Positions 54,281 through 63,404 of a stretch of 64,000 nt of DNA are shown here, piece by piece (position 1 is the first letter of the stretch; each line of letters begins with the position of its first letter). Position numbers and translations under genes: made by a program. The notes below the pieces were generated by a model. That model was given only the letters and a program-made list of their open reading frames with translations. It was not told where the DNA came from and made no database searches. This DNA comes from AWTP1-13 sp963814055 (GTDB lineage Bacteria; Pseudomonadota; Alphaproteobacteria; Rhizobiales; Hyphomicrobiaceae), in assembly GCA_963814055.1 (NCBI GenBank), contig CAWFBJ010000025.1:248001-312000 (forward strand). The letters are read 5' to 3'.

Positions 54281-56164
54281 TTAGGAAATTACGATCACGT
54301 CCGGCGCCGCCGGTTGGCCGTGCAGCCGCTCCACCAGGGCTGCCCGCTTGGCCAGCACGGCGCGCTGGTTCAGGTAGCCCTTGTCGGTGATCTCGTTGGC
54401 GTCGATGGACGGCGGTTCGGTGAGGATCAGGCAGCGGGCGATGCGCATGGAGCTGCCCTGGGCCTGCGCGTTGTGCTTGGCCAGGCCTTCCGCCAGAGCA
54501 GCCTTGACGGCTGGATGGCCCACCATGTCCTCGAGCTTCGCATCGGCGCCCAAACCGCTGCAGAGGGCCTTCAGTCCGGCCAGGCTGGGGAAGATGAGCA
54601 GCCCGATCTCGTCTCCGTCGTGGCCCGTGATCACGGCGTCCTCGATCACGGGCGCGCCTGCGGCGATCACCGCCGGCCGCAGCATGCCGACATTCACCCA
54701 AGTGCCCGTCGTCAGCTTGAAGTTTTCCGCCACCCGCCCGTCGAACAGCAGGCCGGCGGCAGGATTGCCCTCCTCGGCGAAGCGCACGGCATCGCCGGTC
54801 CTGAGCCATCCCTCCTCGTCGAAGGCCTTGGCGGTCAGCTCCGGCGCCTTGAAATACCCCGGCGTGACGTTTGGGCCCTTCACGCGGATTTCCAGCTTGT
54901 CCTCCACCGGCACCAGCTTCACCTGCATGCCGGGTCCCGGCACCCCGATGTTGCCCGGCCGATCCATGGGGAAGTGCACCATGGTCACGGCCGGCGCCGT
55001 CTCGGTCATGCCCCAGGAGGCAACGAACGGCACTTTCCTGCCGAGCACCTTCACGCCAAGCCGCTCAAGCCGGTCCCACAACGACTGCGGCAACGCGGCC
55101 GCCGCATAGAGCATCATGTCGAGCCGCGCGAAGAATTTCTGCTGCAGCGCCTCGTCCGTCTCCAGGTGATCGAGCAGCGCCGCGTAGCCGCGCGGCACGT
55201 TGAAGTACACGGTCGGCGACACCTCGCGCAGGTTGGCGATGGTCTTGCCGATCAGCGCCGGCACCGGCTTGCCCTCGTCGATGTAGAGCGTGCCGCCGTT
55301 GCGCAGCATCATGTTGAAGTTGTGATTGGCGCCGAAGGTATGGTTCCAAGGCAGCCAGTCGACGATCACGGGAGGGTGGTCGTTGAGGATGGTCCAGGCC
55401 GCGGCCGCGCTTTCCTGGTTGGCGCACATCATGCGCTGCGTGTTGATCACGCCCTTGGGCTGGCCGGTCGAGCCGGAGGTGAACAGGATCTTGGCCAGCG
55501 TATCCGGCCCCACCTTGGCAAAGGCCGCGTCGACCGCCGGCGTCGGCCGTACCTCCGTCAGCGTCGCGAACGGCGTGACGCGTGTTGCGCCCAGGCTGCC
55601 CCGGCTGGTGACGACTTCGACGTGCGGCACCGCGCCGATGGCTTCCAGCGCCTTCGCGTAGCGGTCGGCCTCGTCGACGTAGATCAGGCCCGGCCGCACC
55701 AGGTCGAAGATGTAGCGCAGCTTGCCGAAGTCCTGGCTCTGCCGCGCGTAGGGCGTCGACACCGGCACCACCGGCACGCCGACATGCATGGCGCCCAGCG
55801 CCACCAGCGCATGATCGATGCCGTTGTCGGCCAGGATCATCACCGGGCGTTCCGGTCCCAGCCCGCGGTCGAGCAGCGACTGGGCAACGGCGTTGACGGC
55901 GCGCGACGTCTCTTCAAAGGTGATGGCGCGCCAGCCTCCCGACGCATCGCGCTCGGCGAGGAATATGCGGTTCGGTTCTGCCGCAGCCCAGCGCTCCAGC
56001 CATACGCCGACACAGCGCGGCACAGCTCCAAGCTCATGCCGGGACCGGATGACAATCGAACCGTCGGGTCGCCGCTCGTGCGTCACATCCGGCTTTGAGA
56101 ACAGGCTGCCGGCATCTTCGGCGGAGCCTGCACTTGCGGCCGCGGGCGCCACGGCTGCCTCCAT
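54281..56164 (-). CDS. Feruloyl-CoA synthase-like AMP-dependent ligase
   Basis: The 627-residue protein has the adenylation motifs ILFTSGSTGQPKGVINTQRM, VPFVASWGMTETAPAVTMVH and EEGWLRTGDAVRF, then a C-terminal KLTTGTWVNVGMLRPAVIAA. The segment LPWNHTFGANHNFNMMLRNG with YIDEGKP is typical of feruloyl-CoA synthases, which activate ferulate, coumarate or caffeate. Residues 1-70 form a low-complexity start. No enoyl-CoA hydratase/aldolase lies here, so the classical ferulate-to-vanillin route is incomplete in the window. MarR control is likely, given the gene at 58752. Confidence 0.88.
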   Translation of the reverse strand: MEAAVAPAAASAGSAEDAGSLFSKPDVTHERRPDGSIVIRSRHELGAVPRCVGVWLERWAAAEPNRIFLAERDASGGWRAITFEETSRAVNAVAQSLLDRGLGPERPVMILADNGIDHALVALGAMHVGVPVVPVSTPYARQSQDFGKLRYIFDLVRPGLIYVDEADRYAKALEAIGAVPHVEVVTSRGSLGATRVTPFATLTEVRPTPAVDAAFAKVGPDTLAKILFTSGSTGQPKGVINTQRMMCANQESAAAAWTILNDHPPVIVDWLPWNHTFGANHNFNMMLRNGGTLYIDEGKPVPALIGKTIANLREVSPTVYFNVPRGYAALLDHLETDEALQQKFFARLDMMLYAAAALPQSLWDRLERLGVKVLGRKVPFVASWGMTETAPAVTMVHFPMDRPGNIGVPGPGMQVKLVPVEDKLEIRVKGPNVTPGYFKAPELTAKAFDEEGWLRTGDAVRFAEEGNPAAGLLFDGRVAENFKLTTGTWVNVGMLRPAVIAAGAPVIEDAVITGHDGDEIGLLIFPSLAGLKALCSGLGADAKLEDMVGHPAVKAALAEGLAKHNAQAQGSSMRIARCLILTEPPSIDANEITDKGYLNQRAVLAKRAALVERLHGQPAAPDVIVIS

Positions 56165-56273
56165 CGGTCGTCTCCCTGCGCTCTTCGTTTTGTTGGCCGG
56201 ACTCTTCGTCGCCCAAGCCCTCAACCGTAAATATCCAAAATCGTTGCCCATAGCAACGATCTGCGAAGTTGCC

Positions 56274-58727
56274 TCACGCCTTGATGCGCTTCAACTCGGG
56301 ATCATACAGCGGCCTGAGCGACACCTGCGCCGGATAGCGCTTGCCGGCGATATCGATCTCCCAGCGCCCCGCGTTCAGCCACGCCTGCGTCAGTGGCTCT
56401 CCCGCCTCGATCATGGCGAGCCCCACCGCGCCGCCGAGCGTGTGACCGTAAGAGCCGGCGCGCACATAGCCCACCGGCTTCCCATCGCGCAGCACAACCT
56501 CGGCATGGTACAGCAGCGGCTCGGGATCTTTCACCAGCACTTGCGCCAGCCGCCGCTTCATCGGCTCGGCCTTCTGCTTCAGCGCTGCGTCGCGCCCGAT
56601 GAAATCCGGTTTCTTGAGATCGACGGCGAACCCGAGGCCTGCCTCGAACGCATTGTCCGTATTGTCGATGTCGTGACCGTAGTCGCGATAGCCCTTTTCC
56701 ATGCGCAAGCTGGCGAGCGCCTTGAGCCCAGCATGGCGCAGGCCGAACGGTTTACCGGCCTCCACCAGGCGATCGTACACGTGCGCCGCCTTCTCGCTGG
56801 GGATGTAGAGTTCATAGCCCAGTTCGCCGACATATGTGATGCGCACGCACAGCACGCGCGCATAGCCGATGTCGATCTCGCGCGCCGTGCGGAACGGAAA
56901 TGCCGCGTTGGACAGGTCGGCGCTGGTCAGCGTCTGCAACAGCGCACGCGACTTCGGCCCTTGCAGGTTGAGCTGGCAATAGCCGGACGTCACATCCGTC
57001 ACGAAGGTGTGCGCATCCTCCGGCGTGTGACGCTTGATCCACGTCTCGGCATGGCGGTGCATGGTGTCGGTGACGACGACGAAAAAGCGTTCGGCCTCCA
57101 GCTTGGTCACCGTCAGGTCCGCCTCCAGCAGCCCACGATCGTTGAGCCACTGCGTGTAGGTGATGAGACCCGGCGCACCGTCGACGCTGTTGGCCGAAAT
57201 GTGGTTCAGCACACGCCCGGCGTCGCGCCCCTGCACCAGAAACTTGCTCATGAACGACATGTCCATGAGGATCGCGTCCTCGCGTGCAGCCTTGTGCTCG
57301 GCCGCCCACCAGGGGAACCAGTTCTCGCGGCCCCAGGAGAGCTTTTCCACCTTCGGCGCATGGCCGGCAGGCGCATACCAGTCTGCGCCCTCCCAGCCGC
57401 TAACGTCGCGGAAATAGGCGCCGGCCGCAGCCAGCCGGTCGTGAACGGCCGACTTCTTCACGCCGCGCGCCGTCTGCGGGCTCATGGTGGGGTAATGGCA
57501 CTTGTAGACCATGCCCAGCGACTCGATGGTGCGCTCGCGCCGGTATTCGGGATTGGCCTGGTAGGGGTGCATCCGGTCGATGTTGAAGCCCGTCACGTCG
57601 GCGCCGGGATCGCCCGCGACGATCCAGTTGGCCAGCACACGCCCCAGGCCGCCGCCCGTCAGAATGCCGATCGAATTCAGCCCCGCCGCAACCCAATAGT
57701 TCTTCAGTTCGGGCGCCTCGCCGACGATGGGCCGCAGATCCGGCGTGAAGCTCTCCGGCCCGCAGAAGAATTTCCGGATGCCCGCTTCCAAGGTCACCGG
57801 CACGCGGTGCATGGCCTTTTCCAGGTAAGGCCCCATGCGGTCCCAGTCGGGCGGAATCTCGCCGAAGGAAAAATCCGCCGGAATGCCCTCAACGTTCCAC
57901 GGCGCGCACACCGGCTCGAACAGACCCACCAGGAGGCCGCCGGTTTCCTCACGGAAGTAGCCGTAGGATGCCGGGTCTTCCAGGACCGGCAGGTTCGGCG
58001 GCAGATCCGCGATCTTCTCGGTGATCAGGTAGTAGTGCTCGGCCGCCTGATTGGGGATTGTCACGCCGATCTGCTCGCCGAGCTGACGCGCCCACATGCC
58101 CGTGCAATTGACGACGACCTCGGCAGCAATGTCGCCGAAGGCGGTGCGCACGCCGGTGACACGACCCTTCTGCTGCAACACCTGCATGACCGGCACGCCC
58201 TCGACGATGCGTGCACCCGCTAGGCGCGCGGCCTTCGCCAGCGCCATGGTGACGTCCACCGGATTCACCCGGCCGTCCTCCTTGACGTAGAACCCGGCCA
58301 GAATGTCGTCGGTGCGCGCCAGCGGAAACAGCCGCTTCACCTCCGACGGCGAGATCTCGTGCACGTCGACGCCGCAGAACCGGTTGAACGCAGCGACCCG
58401 GCGGTATTCCTCCAGCCGGTCGGCGTCAGCCGCCACCTCGATGAACCCCAACGGCGCGAATCCGGTGGCCTGCCCCGTCATCGCTTCGAGCTTGCCATAG
58501 AGGTCGCGCGTGTACTTGCGCATCTCGGTCGACGTCTCGGACGTGGACCCGAACGTCACCATCAGCCCGGCCGCATGCCAGGTCGTGCCGGACGTGATCC
58601 GGTCGCGCTCCAGCAGCACCACATCCTTCCAGCCCATGCTGGCGAGGTGGTAGGCCACCGAGGTGCCGATGACGCCGCCCCCGATCACCACGACCCGCGT
58701 GCGATCAGGTAAAGCTGGCATTGACAT
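56274..58727 (-). CDS. FAD-dependent oxidoreductase with GcvT domain, dimethylglycine/sarcosine dehydrogenase-like
   Basis: The 817-residue protein starts VVVIGGGVIGTSVAYHLASM and SGTTWHAAGLMVTFG, where His is the usual covalent FAD site. The first 430 residues form the DAO oxidase; residues about 440-700 the folate-binding GcvT barrel (LMDMSFMSKFLVQGRDAGRV, GELGYELYIPSEKAAHVYDR) and about 710-810 the GcvT C-terminal barrel (GHTLGGAVGLAMIEAGEPL). Family members oxidise N-methyl groups and hand the one-carbon unit to tetrahydrofolate. The substrate here is not readable. It lies 24 bases after MarR and 109 bases before the CoA ligase. Confidence 0.92.
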   Translation of the reverse strand: MSMPALPDRTRVVVIGGGVIGTSVAYHLASMGWKDVVLLERDRITSGTTWHAAGLMVTFGSTSETSTEMRKYTRDLYGKLEAMTGQATGFAPLGFIEVAADADRLEEYRRVAAFNRFCGVDVHEISPSEVKRLFPLARTDDILAGFYVKEDGRVNPVDVTMALAKAARLAGARIVEGVPVMQVLQQKGRVTGVRTAFGDIAAEVVVNCTGMWARQLGEQIGVTIPNQAAEHYYLITEKIADLPPNLPVLEDPASYGYFREETGGLLVGLFEPVCAPWNVEGIPADFSFGEIPPDWDRMGPYLEKAMHRVPVTLEAGIRKFFCGPESFTPDLRPIVGEAPELKNYWVAAGLNSIGILTGGGLGRVLANWIVAGDPGADVTGFNIDRMHPYQANPEYRRERTIESLGMVYKCHYPTMSPQTARGVKKSAVHDRLAAAGAYFRDVSGWEGADWYAPAGHAPKVEKLSWGRENWFPWWAAEHKAAREDAILMDMSFMSKFLVQGRDAGRVLNHISANSVDGAPGLITYTQWLNDRGLLEADLTVTKLEAERFFVVVTDTMHRHAETWIKRHTPEDAHTFVTDVTSGYCQLNLQGPKSRALLQTLTSADLSNAAFPFRTAREIDIGYARVLCVRITYVGELGYELYIPSEKAAHVYDRLVEAGKPFGLRHAGLKALASLRMEKGYRDYGHDIDNTDNAFEAGLGFAVDLKKPDFIGRDAALKQKAEPMKRRLAQVLVKDPEPLLYHAEVVLRDGKPVGYVRAGSYGHTLGGAVGLAMIEAGEPLTQAWLNAGRWEIDIAGKRYPAQVSLRPLYDPELKRIKA

Positions 58728-58751
58728 CCGGTGTCTCCCAAGCCGCCGGCG

Positions 58752-59306
58752 CTACCGCAGGAACGGCTCCAGCAGGCGCAACAGATCGCTCTTACCCTTC
58801 GCCCCTATCCGGGCCACGACGTTGCGTTCGTGCGCCGCGATCCGCTCCTGGAGGCGTTCGAGCACCCGCGCGCCCTCGGCGGTGAGATGCAAGGCGTGCG
58901 AGCGCCGGTCGATGGCCGAGCGCGTTCGATCGATGAGCCGGGGCGCTTCCAGCCGGTCCAGCATCTGCACCAGCCGCGCCCGCTCGATGCACAGCACCTC
59001 CGCCACCCTGGCCTGGGCAATGCCGGGATTGGCCGCGACGATCTTCATCACGGAGAACTGCGCCGGCGTCATGTCGAGCTCTTTGAGCGCCCGCTTGAAA
59101 TCCTGGAAGATCCACACCTGCGCGCGGCGCACGACATAGCCGGTGAACTGGTCGAGCCCGCCCAGATTGATTTTCGGCGCCCGCTTCGCGCTGCCGTCTG
59201 CAACACGCAGCCTCGCCGGGCCGCGCCTCGACGCCAGCTTCATACCCGTGACGCGCTTGTCGCGGGCTTTGCGCTGTCCGGCGTTGGGCTTCACCCGCTC
59301 ATCCAT
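58752..59306 (-). CDS. MarR-family transcriptional regulator
   Basis: The 184-residue protein has a basic N-terminal extension of about 50 residues, then YVVRRAQVWIFQDFKRALKE, MTPAQFSVMKIVAANPGIAQ, RVAEVLCIERARLVQMLDRL and the wing SAIDRRSHALHLTAEGARVL, a winged-helix MarR protein. MarR proteins beside phenylpropanoid CoA ligases commonly sense the acyl-CoA product (for example CouR/FerR); that is likely but inferred. It is the first gene of the minus-strand run. Confidence 0.88.
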   Translation of the reverse strand: MDERVKPNAGQRKARDKRVTGMKLASRRGPARLRVADGSAKRAPKINLGGLDQFTGYVVRRAQVWIFQDFKRALKELDMTPAQFSVMKIVAANPGIAQARVAEVLCIERARLVQMLDRLEAPRLIDRTRSAIDRRSHALHLTAEGARVLERLQERIAAHERNVVARIGAKGKSDLLRLLEPFLR

Positions 59307-59375
59307 GCTGCTCGTTCATGTTGTGAAACCTCTACGTTTTCATGCCGTAGGCCACAAGACCCGGCCTCCCTGGCC

Positions 59376-59750
59376 TCAGCTGAAATGCCGAACCAGGGCC
59401 AGTCCGCCAACGAGCCCGATGAGAGATCCCGCCACCGACGCCAGCACGTAGAGCAGCGCCATCCCCGACTGGCCGCGCTCCCAGAGCAGCACCGCATCGA
59501 GGGAGAAGGCCGAGAATGTGGTATAGCCTCCCAGAATGCCGGTCGTCAGGAACAGGCGCAGTTCCTGCGAGGCCTCGCCCGCAAAGGCAAAGTAGCCGGC
59601 CAGGGCGCCCATCACGAGCGAACCCGTGACGTTCTCGAACAACGTATGGAACGGGAATGCCGTGCCAAACAGCCGCGCAAACGAGACGTTGACGAAGTGG
59701 CGCAACCCCGCCCCGAGGCCGCCGCCGAGAAACACCAGCACATAAGCCAT
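59376..59750 (-). CDS. crcB: Fluoride ion transporter CrcB/Fluc
   Basis: Fluc exports fluoride. The 124-residue protein has four helices and the family marks GGGLGAGLRHFVNVSFARLF, PFHTLFENVTGSLVMGALAG and TTGILGGYTTFSAFSLDAVL, with the conserved Phe/Thr residues of the fluoride pore. It works as an antiparallel dimer. The leader has a CTTGCGG/CCGCAAG hairpin at 59772-59801, but I do not see the fluoride-riboswitch core. Confidence 0.94.
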   Translation of the reverse strand: MAYVLVFLGGGLGAGLRHFVNVSFARLFGTAFPFHTLFENVTGSLVMGALAGYFAFAGEASQELRLFLTTGILGGYTTFSAFSLDAVLLWERGQSGMALLYVLASVAGSLIGLVGGLALVRHFS

Positions 59751-60030
59751 CCATGCGCTCCTTGACGGGACCTTGCGGACGGGGAACGGCCCGCCCGCAA
59801 GCCGCTCAAGATTTCAAACTAGGGCACTGGCGGCCCGTTTGTCCCCGGGTTCTTCTTCGCAATGCACAACACCGCTTACGATTTGGTGATGGCCCCGCGC
59901 CTTGACGCCATGCCTGCAGCACTGCACTGTGTACGACGGTTGTGGACGTCCGCGACGGCGGCCGCCTTCCATACAAGGAACACAACCTGAGCTCGATGCG
60001 TTTTTCATTGGCGCCAACTGGAGAAACCGC

Positions 60031-60117
60031 ATGACAGAATGGCACAAGCCGGAAGTGACCGAGCAGGAAGTTGGTCTGGAAGTGACAAGCTACCTGCCGG
60101 CCGAACTGGACAGCTGA
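60031..60117 (+). CDS. pqqA: PQQ precursor peptide PqqA
   Basis: A 28-residue peptide, MTEWHKPEVTEQEVGLEVTS followed by YLPAELDS. The key pair is Glu17 and Tyr21 in the EVTSY segment (Glu-x3-Tyr), the two residues PqqE crosslinks to form PQQ. The start matches GGAG upstream. The gene lies 94 bases before pqqB with a strong hairpin between, as is common for this heavily translated peptide. The small size makes it easy to miss. Confidence 0.93.
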   Translation: MTEWHKPEVTEQEVGLEVTSYLPAELDS

Positions 60118-60148
60118 TCTGCATTCACTTCGGTGGACTGGTTTTGAC

Positions 60149-60168
60149 GGCGGCCGGCAACGGCCGCC
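60149..60168 (+). promoter_or_regulatory. Intercistronic hairpin between pqqA and pqqB
   Basis: GGCGGCCG pairs with CGGCCGCC (8 bp) around a stable GCAA loop; no U tract follows. Such hairpins between pqqA and pqqB typically reduce or process readthrough so that the peptide is made in excess over the enzymes. Function is inferred from position. Confidence 0.6.
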
Positions 60169-60211
60169 GCAGCCATTTCTAGGGTAGGCTTCAGCCTCGC
60201 TCAGTGCGCCC

Positions 60212-61144
60212 ATGCTCATCAAAATCCTCGGTTCGGCGGCCGGCGGCGGTTTTCCGCAGATCAACTGCAACTGCCGCAATTGCGCCGACGCACGCTCGGG
60301 CAGGCTCGGCCTGAGGCCTCGCACCCAGTCATCGGTTGCGGTGAGCCGCGACGGTCAAGCCTGGGTTCTTCTCAACGCCTCGCCCGACCTGCGCCAGCAG
60401 ATCGCTGCCGCACCGCAACTTGCCCCCCGCCGGCAGGCCACATCGCGCGATAGTCCCATCAAGGCTGTGATCCTGACCAACGGCGACGTCGACCACATCG
60501 CCGGTCTGCTCAGCCTGCGCGAAGGCTTCGCATTCACGCTGTACGCGTCGAGCCGCGTGCTCGGCACGCTCGGGGCCAACAGCATATTCAACGTGCTCGA
60601 CCCGGACTTCGTGCCCCGGGTGCAACTCGAGTCCGGCCAGACAGCTGAACTCACCAATGCCGGCGTCAGCCTTGGATTGACAGTCGAAGCCTTTCCGGTC
60701 CCGGGCAAAATCGCGCTCTACCTGGAAAATCCGGCCGACGGCCAATCGCTGGGTACCCGAGACGGCGACACCATCGGGCTCAAGATCGCCGATCCGTCTA
60801 GCGGTTCCGCGTTCTTCTACATTCCGGGATGCGCCGGCATGGACGACACCCTGGCGTCCCGGCTGCGCGGTGCCCAGCTTGTCCTGTTTGATGGTACGCT
60901 CTACAGCGACGATGAAATGATCGCGCAAGGGCTGTCCAGCAAGTCTGGGAAACGCATGGGACACATCAGCATGTCCGGAGGCGATGGCGCGATGGCCGCC
61001 TTCCGCGGGCTGGATGTCGCGCGGCGCCTGTTCGTGCACATCAACAACTCCAACCCCGTCCTGCGCGACGACAGCCCGGAGCGCGCCGAGATCGAAAAGG
61101 CCGGCTGGGAAATCGCCTTCGACGGCATGGAGATCAGCCTATGA
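60212..61144 (+). CDS. pqqB: PQQ biosynthesis protein PqqB
   Basis: PqqB is a metallo-beta-lactamase-fold protein that oxidises the crosslinked amino-acid intermediate. The 310-residue product starts MLIKILGSAAGGGFPQINCN and has the zinc-site region in ILTNGDVDHIAGLLSLREGF, GKRMGHISMSGGDGAMAAFR and RRLFVHINNSNPVL. Length is normal. Its stop overlaps the pqqC start by four bases. Confidence 0.96.
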   Translation: MLIKILGSAAGGGFPQINCNCRNCADARSGRLGLRPRTQSSVAVSRDGQAWVLLNASPDLRQQIAAAPQLAPRRQATSRDSPIKAVILTNGDVDHIAGLLSLREGFAFTLYASSRVLGTLGANSIFNVLDPDFVPRVQLESGQTAELTNAGVSLGLTVEAFPVPGKIALYLENPADGQSLGTRDGDTIGLKIADPSSGSAFFYIPGCAGMDDTLASRLRGAQLVLFDGTLYSDDEMIAQGLSSKSGKRMGHISMSGGDGAMAAFRGLDVARRLFVHINNSNPVLRDDSPERAEIEKAGWEIAFDGMEISL

Positions 61145-61875
61145 GCCGGCTGCTCAGTCCGGAGGAACTGGAAGCCGCGATCCGGCAGGTCGGCGCCGAG
61201 CGCTACCACGACAAGCATCCGTTCCATCACCTGCTGCATGGTGGCAAGCTGAACAAGGGACAGGTGCAGGCCTGGGCGCTCAACCGCTACTGCTACCAGA
61301 CGGGCGTGCCGCGCAAGGACGCCGCCCTCATCAGCCGCGTGCACGACCGCGAGCTGCGGCGCGAATGGGTGCATCGCATCCTCGATCACGACGGCGCAGA
61401 AGGAGAAGAAGGCGGCATCGAGCGCTGGCTAGTTCTGACCGAGGCCCTCGGCCTCGACCGCACGTATGTCATTTCCATGCAGGGCGCGCTGCCGGCCACG
61501 CGATTTGCGGTGGAGGCCTACGTCACCTTCGTGCGCGACCGCACGCTGGTGGAGGCGGTGGCATCATCGCTGACCGAGCTGTTCGCGCCTTCCATCCATC
61601 GCGAGCGTATCTCGGGCATGCTGGAGAACTACGACTTCATCGGCGAGCGGGCGATGCAGTATTTCAAGCGCCGCCTGGACCAGGCGAACCGCGACGCCGA
61701 CTTCGCGCTGGATTTCGTCAAGCGCCACGCCACCACGCCGGAAGCCCAGACCGCCGCCGTCGACGCCGTGCGCTTCAAGTGCAGCGTGCTGTGGGCCCAG
61801 CTCGACGCCCTGCATCATGCCTATGTGACGCCGGGTCTGACCCCGCCCGGCGCGTTCCGGCCGGAGGACACATGA
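61141..61875 (+). CDS. pqqC: Pyrroloquinoline-quinone synthase PqqC
   Basis: PqqC closes the rings and oxidises the intermediate to PQQ with O2. The 244-residue protein is the TenA/haem-oxygenase-like bundle: ERYHDKHPFHHLLHGGKLNK, RYCYQTGVPRKDAALISRVH, ILDHDGAEGEEGGIERWL and SLTELFAPSIHRERI. It overlaps pqqB by four bases and pqqD by four, so translation is coupled throughout. Confidence 0.96.
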   Translation: MSRLLSPEELEAAIRQVGAERYHDKHPFHHLLHGGKLNKGQVQAWALNRYCYQTGVPRKDAALISRVHDRELRREWVHRILDHDGAEGEEGGIERWLVLTEALGLDRTYVISMQGALPATRFAVEAYVTFVRDRTLVEAVASSLTELFAPSIHRERISGMLENYDFIGERAMQYFKRRLDQANRDADFALDFVKRHATTPEAQTAAVDAVRFKCSVLWAQLDALHHAYVTPGLTPPGAFRPEDT

Positions 61876-62171
61876 GCGAGACCGGGAAGGTCCGCGCCAT
61901 CGTTTCGGCCTCATCGAAGCCGGCCTTGCCGCGCCATATCAAGCTGCGGCACGACACGGCACGCAACGCGTGGACCATCCTGGCGCCGGAGCGGGTCTTC
62001 ACGCCCGATGCGATCGCCGTGGCTGTGCTGAAGCTTTGCGACGCAACGCGCTCCGTCGAGGACATCGCGCAAGAGCTGTCGGCGACGTACAATGCACCAA
62101 AGGATCGCATCCTGGCTGACGTGACCTCGATGCTGCAGGATCTCGCCGACAAGGGCGTGGTGAAGGTGTGA
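61872..62171 (+). CDS. pqqD: PQQ biosynthesis peptide chaperone PqqD
   Basis: PqqD binds PqqA and presents it to PqqE. The 99-residue protein matches: MSETGKVRAIVSASSKPALP, HIKLRHDTARNAWTILAPER and LKLCDATRSVEDIAQELSAT. Overlap with pqqC (ATGA) and with pqqE (GTGA) shows coupled translation. Confidence 0.95.
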   Translation: MSETGKVRAIVSASSKPALPRHIKLRHDTARNAWTILAPERVFTPDAIAVAVLKLCDATRSVEDIAQELSATYNAPKDRILADVTSMLQDLADKGVVKV

Positions 62172-63299
62172 GCGTACAATCGGCGCCCAGAACAGAAACT
62201 GCCACGCGCATCCCGGCGCCGGTCGGCCTGCTGGCCGAGCTGACGCATCGCTGTCCCCTGCAATGCCCCTATTGCTCCAACCCACTGGCGCTGGAACGCG
62301 TCGCCAACGAGCTGCCGACCGAAATCTGGCTCGACGTGCTGGCGCAGGCCGCAGACCTCGGCGTGCTGCAGCTGCACCTCTCCGGCGGCGAGCCCACCGT
62401 CCGGCGCGACCTGGAGGAGATCGTCGCGCAGGCCGCCAAAGTGGGCCTCTACTCCAATCTCATCACCTCCGCGGTGACCCTCACCCGCGAGCGCCTGGAG
62501 GCGTTGGCCGCGCGCGGTCTGGATCACGTGCAAATCTCGATTCAGGATACCGACATCGCCAACGCCGACCGCATCGCCCACTACCAAGGCGGCCACGCCA
62601 AGAAGCTGGCGGTCGCCGGCTGGGTGCGTTCGCTTGGACTGCCTCTCACCATCAACGCCCCGATCCATCGCCAGAACATCGCCAGCCTGCCGGCCTTCAT
62701 CGAGCTGGCCGAAAACCTGGGCGCGCAGCGGCTCGAAGTGGCCCACGTGCAATACTACGGCTGGGCCCTGAAAAACCGGCCAGCCCTGATGCCGACGCGC
62801 GATCAGGTGCTCGAGAGCGCCAAGATCGTCGCCCAAGCCCGCGAGCGCCTCAAGGGCATCCTCGTCATCGATTTCGTCGTGCCGGACTACTACGCCAAAC
62901 GCCCCAAGCCCTGCATGGGCGGCTGGGGCCGCGGAATCATCAACATCACGCCGTCGGGCAAGGTATTGCCCTGCCACGCCGCCGAGTTCGCTTCCAGGTC
63001 TTGAGTTCGACAACGTGCGCGACAAGAAGCTGCGCGATATCTGGTTGAGTTCAAGCGCCTTTCAGATGTATCGCGGGACGCAATGGATGCAGGAGCCCTG
63101 CCGCACTTGCGAATTCCGCGAGCAGGACTGGGGCGGCTGTCGCTGCCAAGCCTTCGCCTTCACGGGAGATGCAACGCTCGCAGACCCGGCGTGTCACAAG
63201 TCCTCCTTTCACAGCGCTTTTGCGGATGTCGCCGCGCAGGAAGCCAAAACGGCCGCGCCCGAGTTCGTATTTCGCAGCCCCCGCGCTGCAGCGCGGTAA
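62168..63299 (+). CDS. pqqE: PqqA peptide cyclase PqqE (one frameshift)
   Basis: PqqE is the radical SAM enzyme that crosslinks Glu and Tyr of PqqA. The first frame has the SAM-cluster Cys in LAELTHRCPLQCPYCSNPLA, then LHLSGGEPTVRRDLEEIVAQ and CMGGWGRGIINITPSGKVLP. The second frame continues LEFDNVRDKKLRDIWLSSSA and the SPASM Cys cluster CRTCEFREQDWGGCRCQAFA. Removing one T near 62988 joins them as a 376-residue protein. A sequence error is the likely cause. The GTG at 62168 overlaps the pqqD stop. Confidence 0.94.
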
Positions 63300-63404
63300 G
63301 AGGCCCTGGCATCGCGGAGGCGCCTCGCGTATCCTACCGTTGACGCACCAAACCAATTGGTGTCGCTCTTGCCACGATAAGCAAGCTCATCGGGAGACGC
63401 CCAC

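Noticed and set aside
54263..58223. Long plus-strand frames opposite the CoA ligase and dehydrogenase genes
   Set aside because: Both are antisense shadows; the minus-strand proteins have full family motifs in order.
59751..59830. Fluoride riboswitch before crcB
   Set aside because: There is a hairpin in the leader, but the conserved fluoride-aptamer core was not found.
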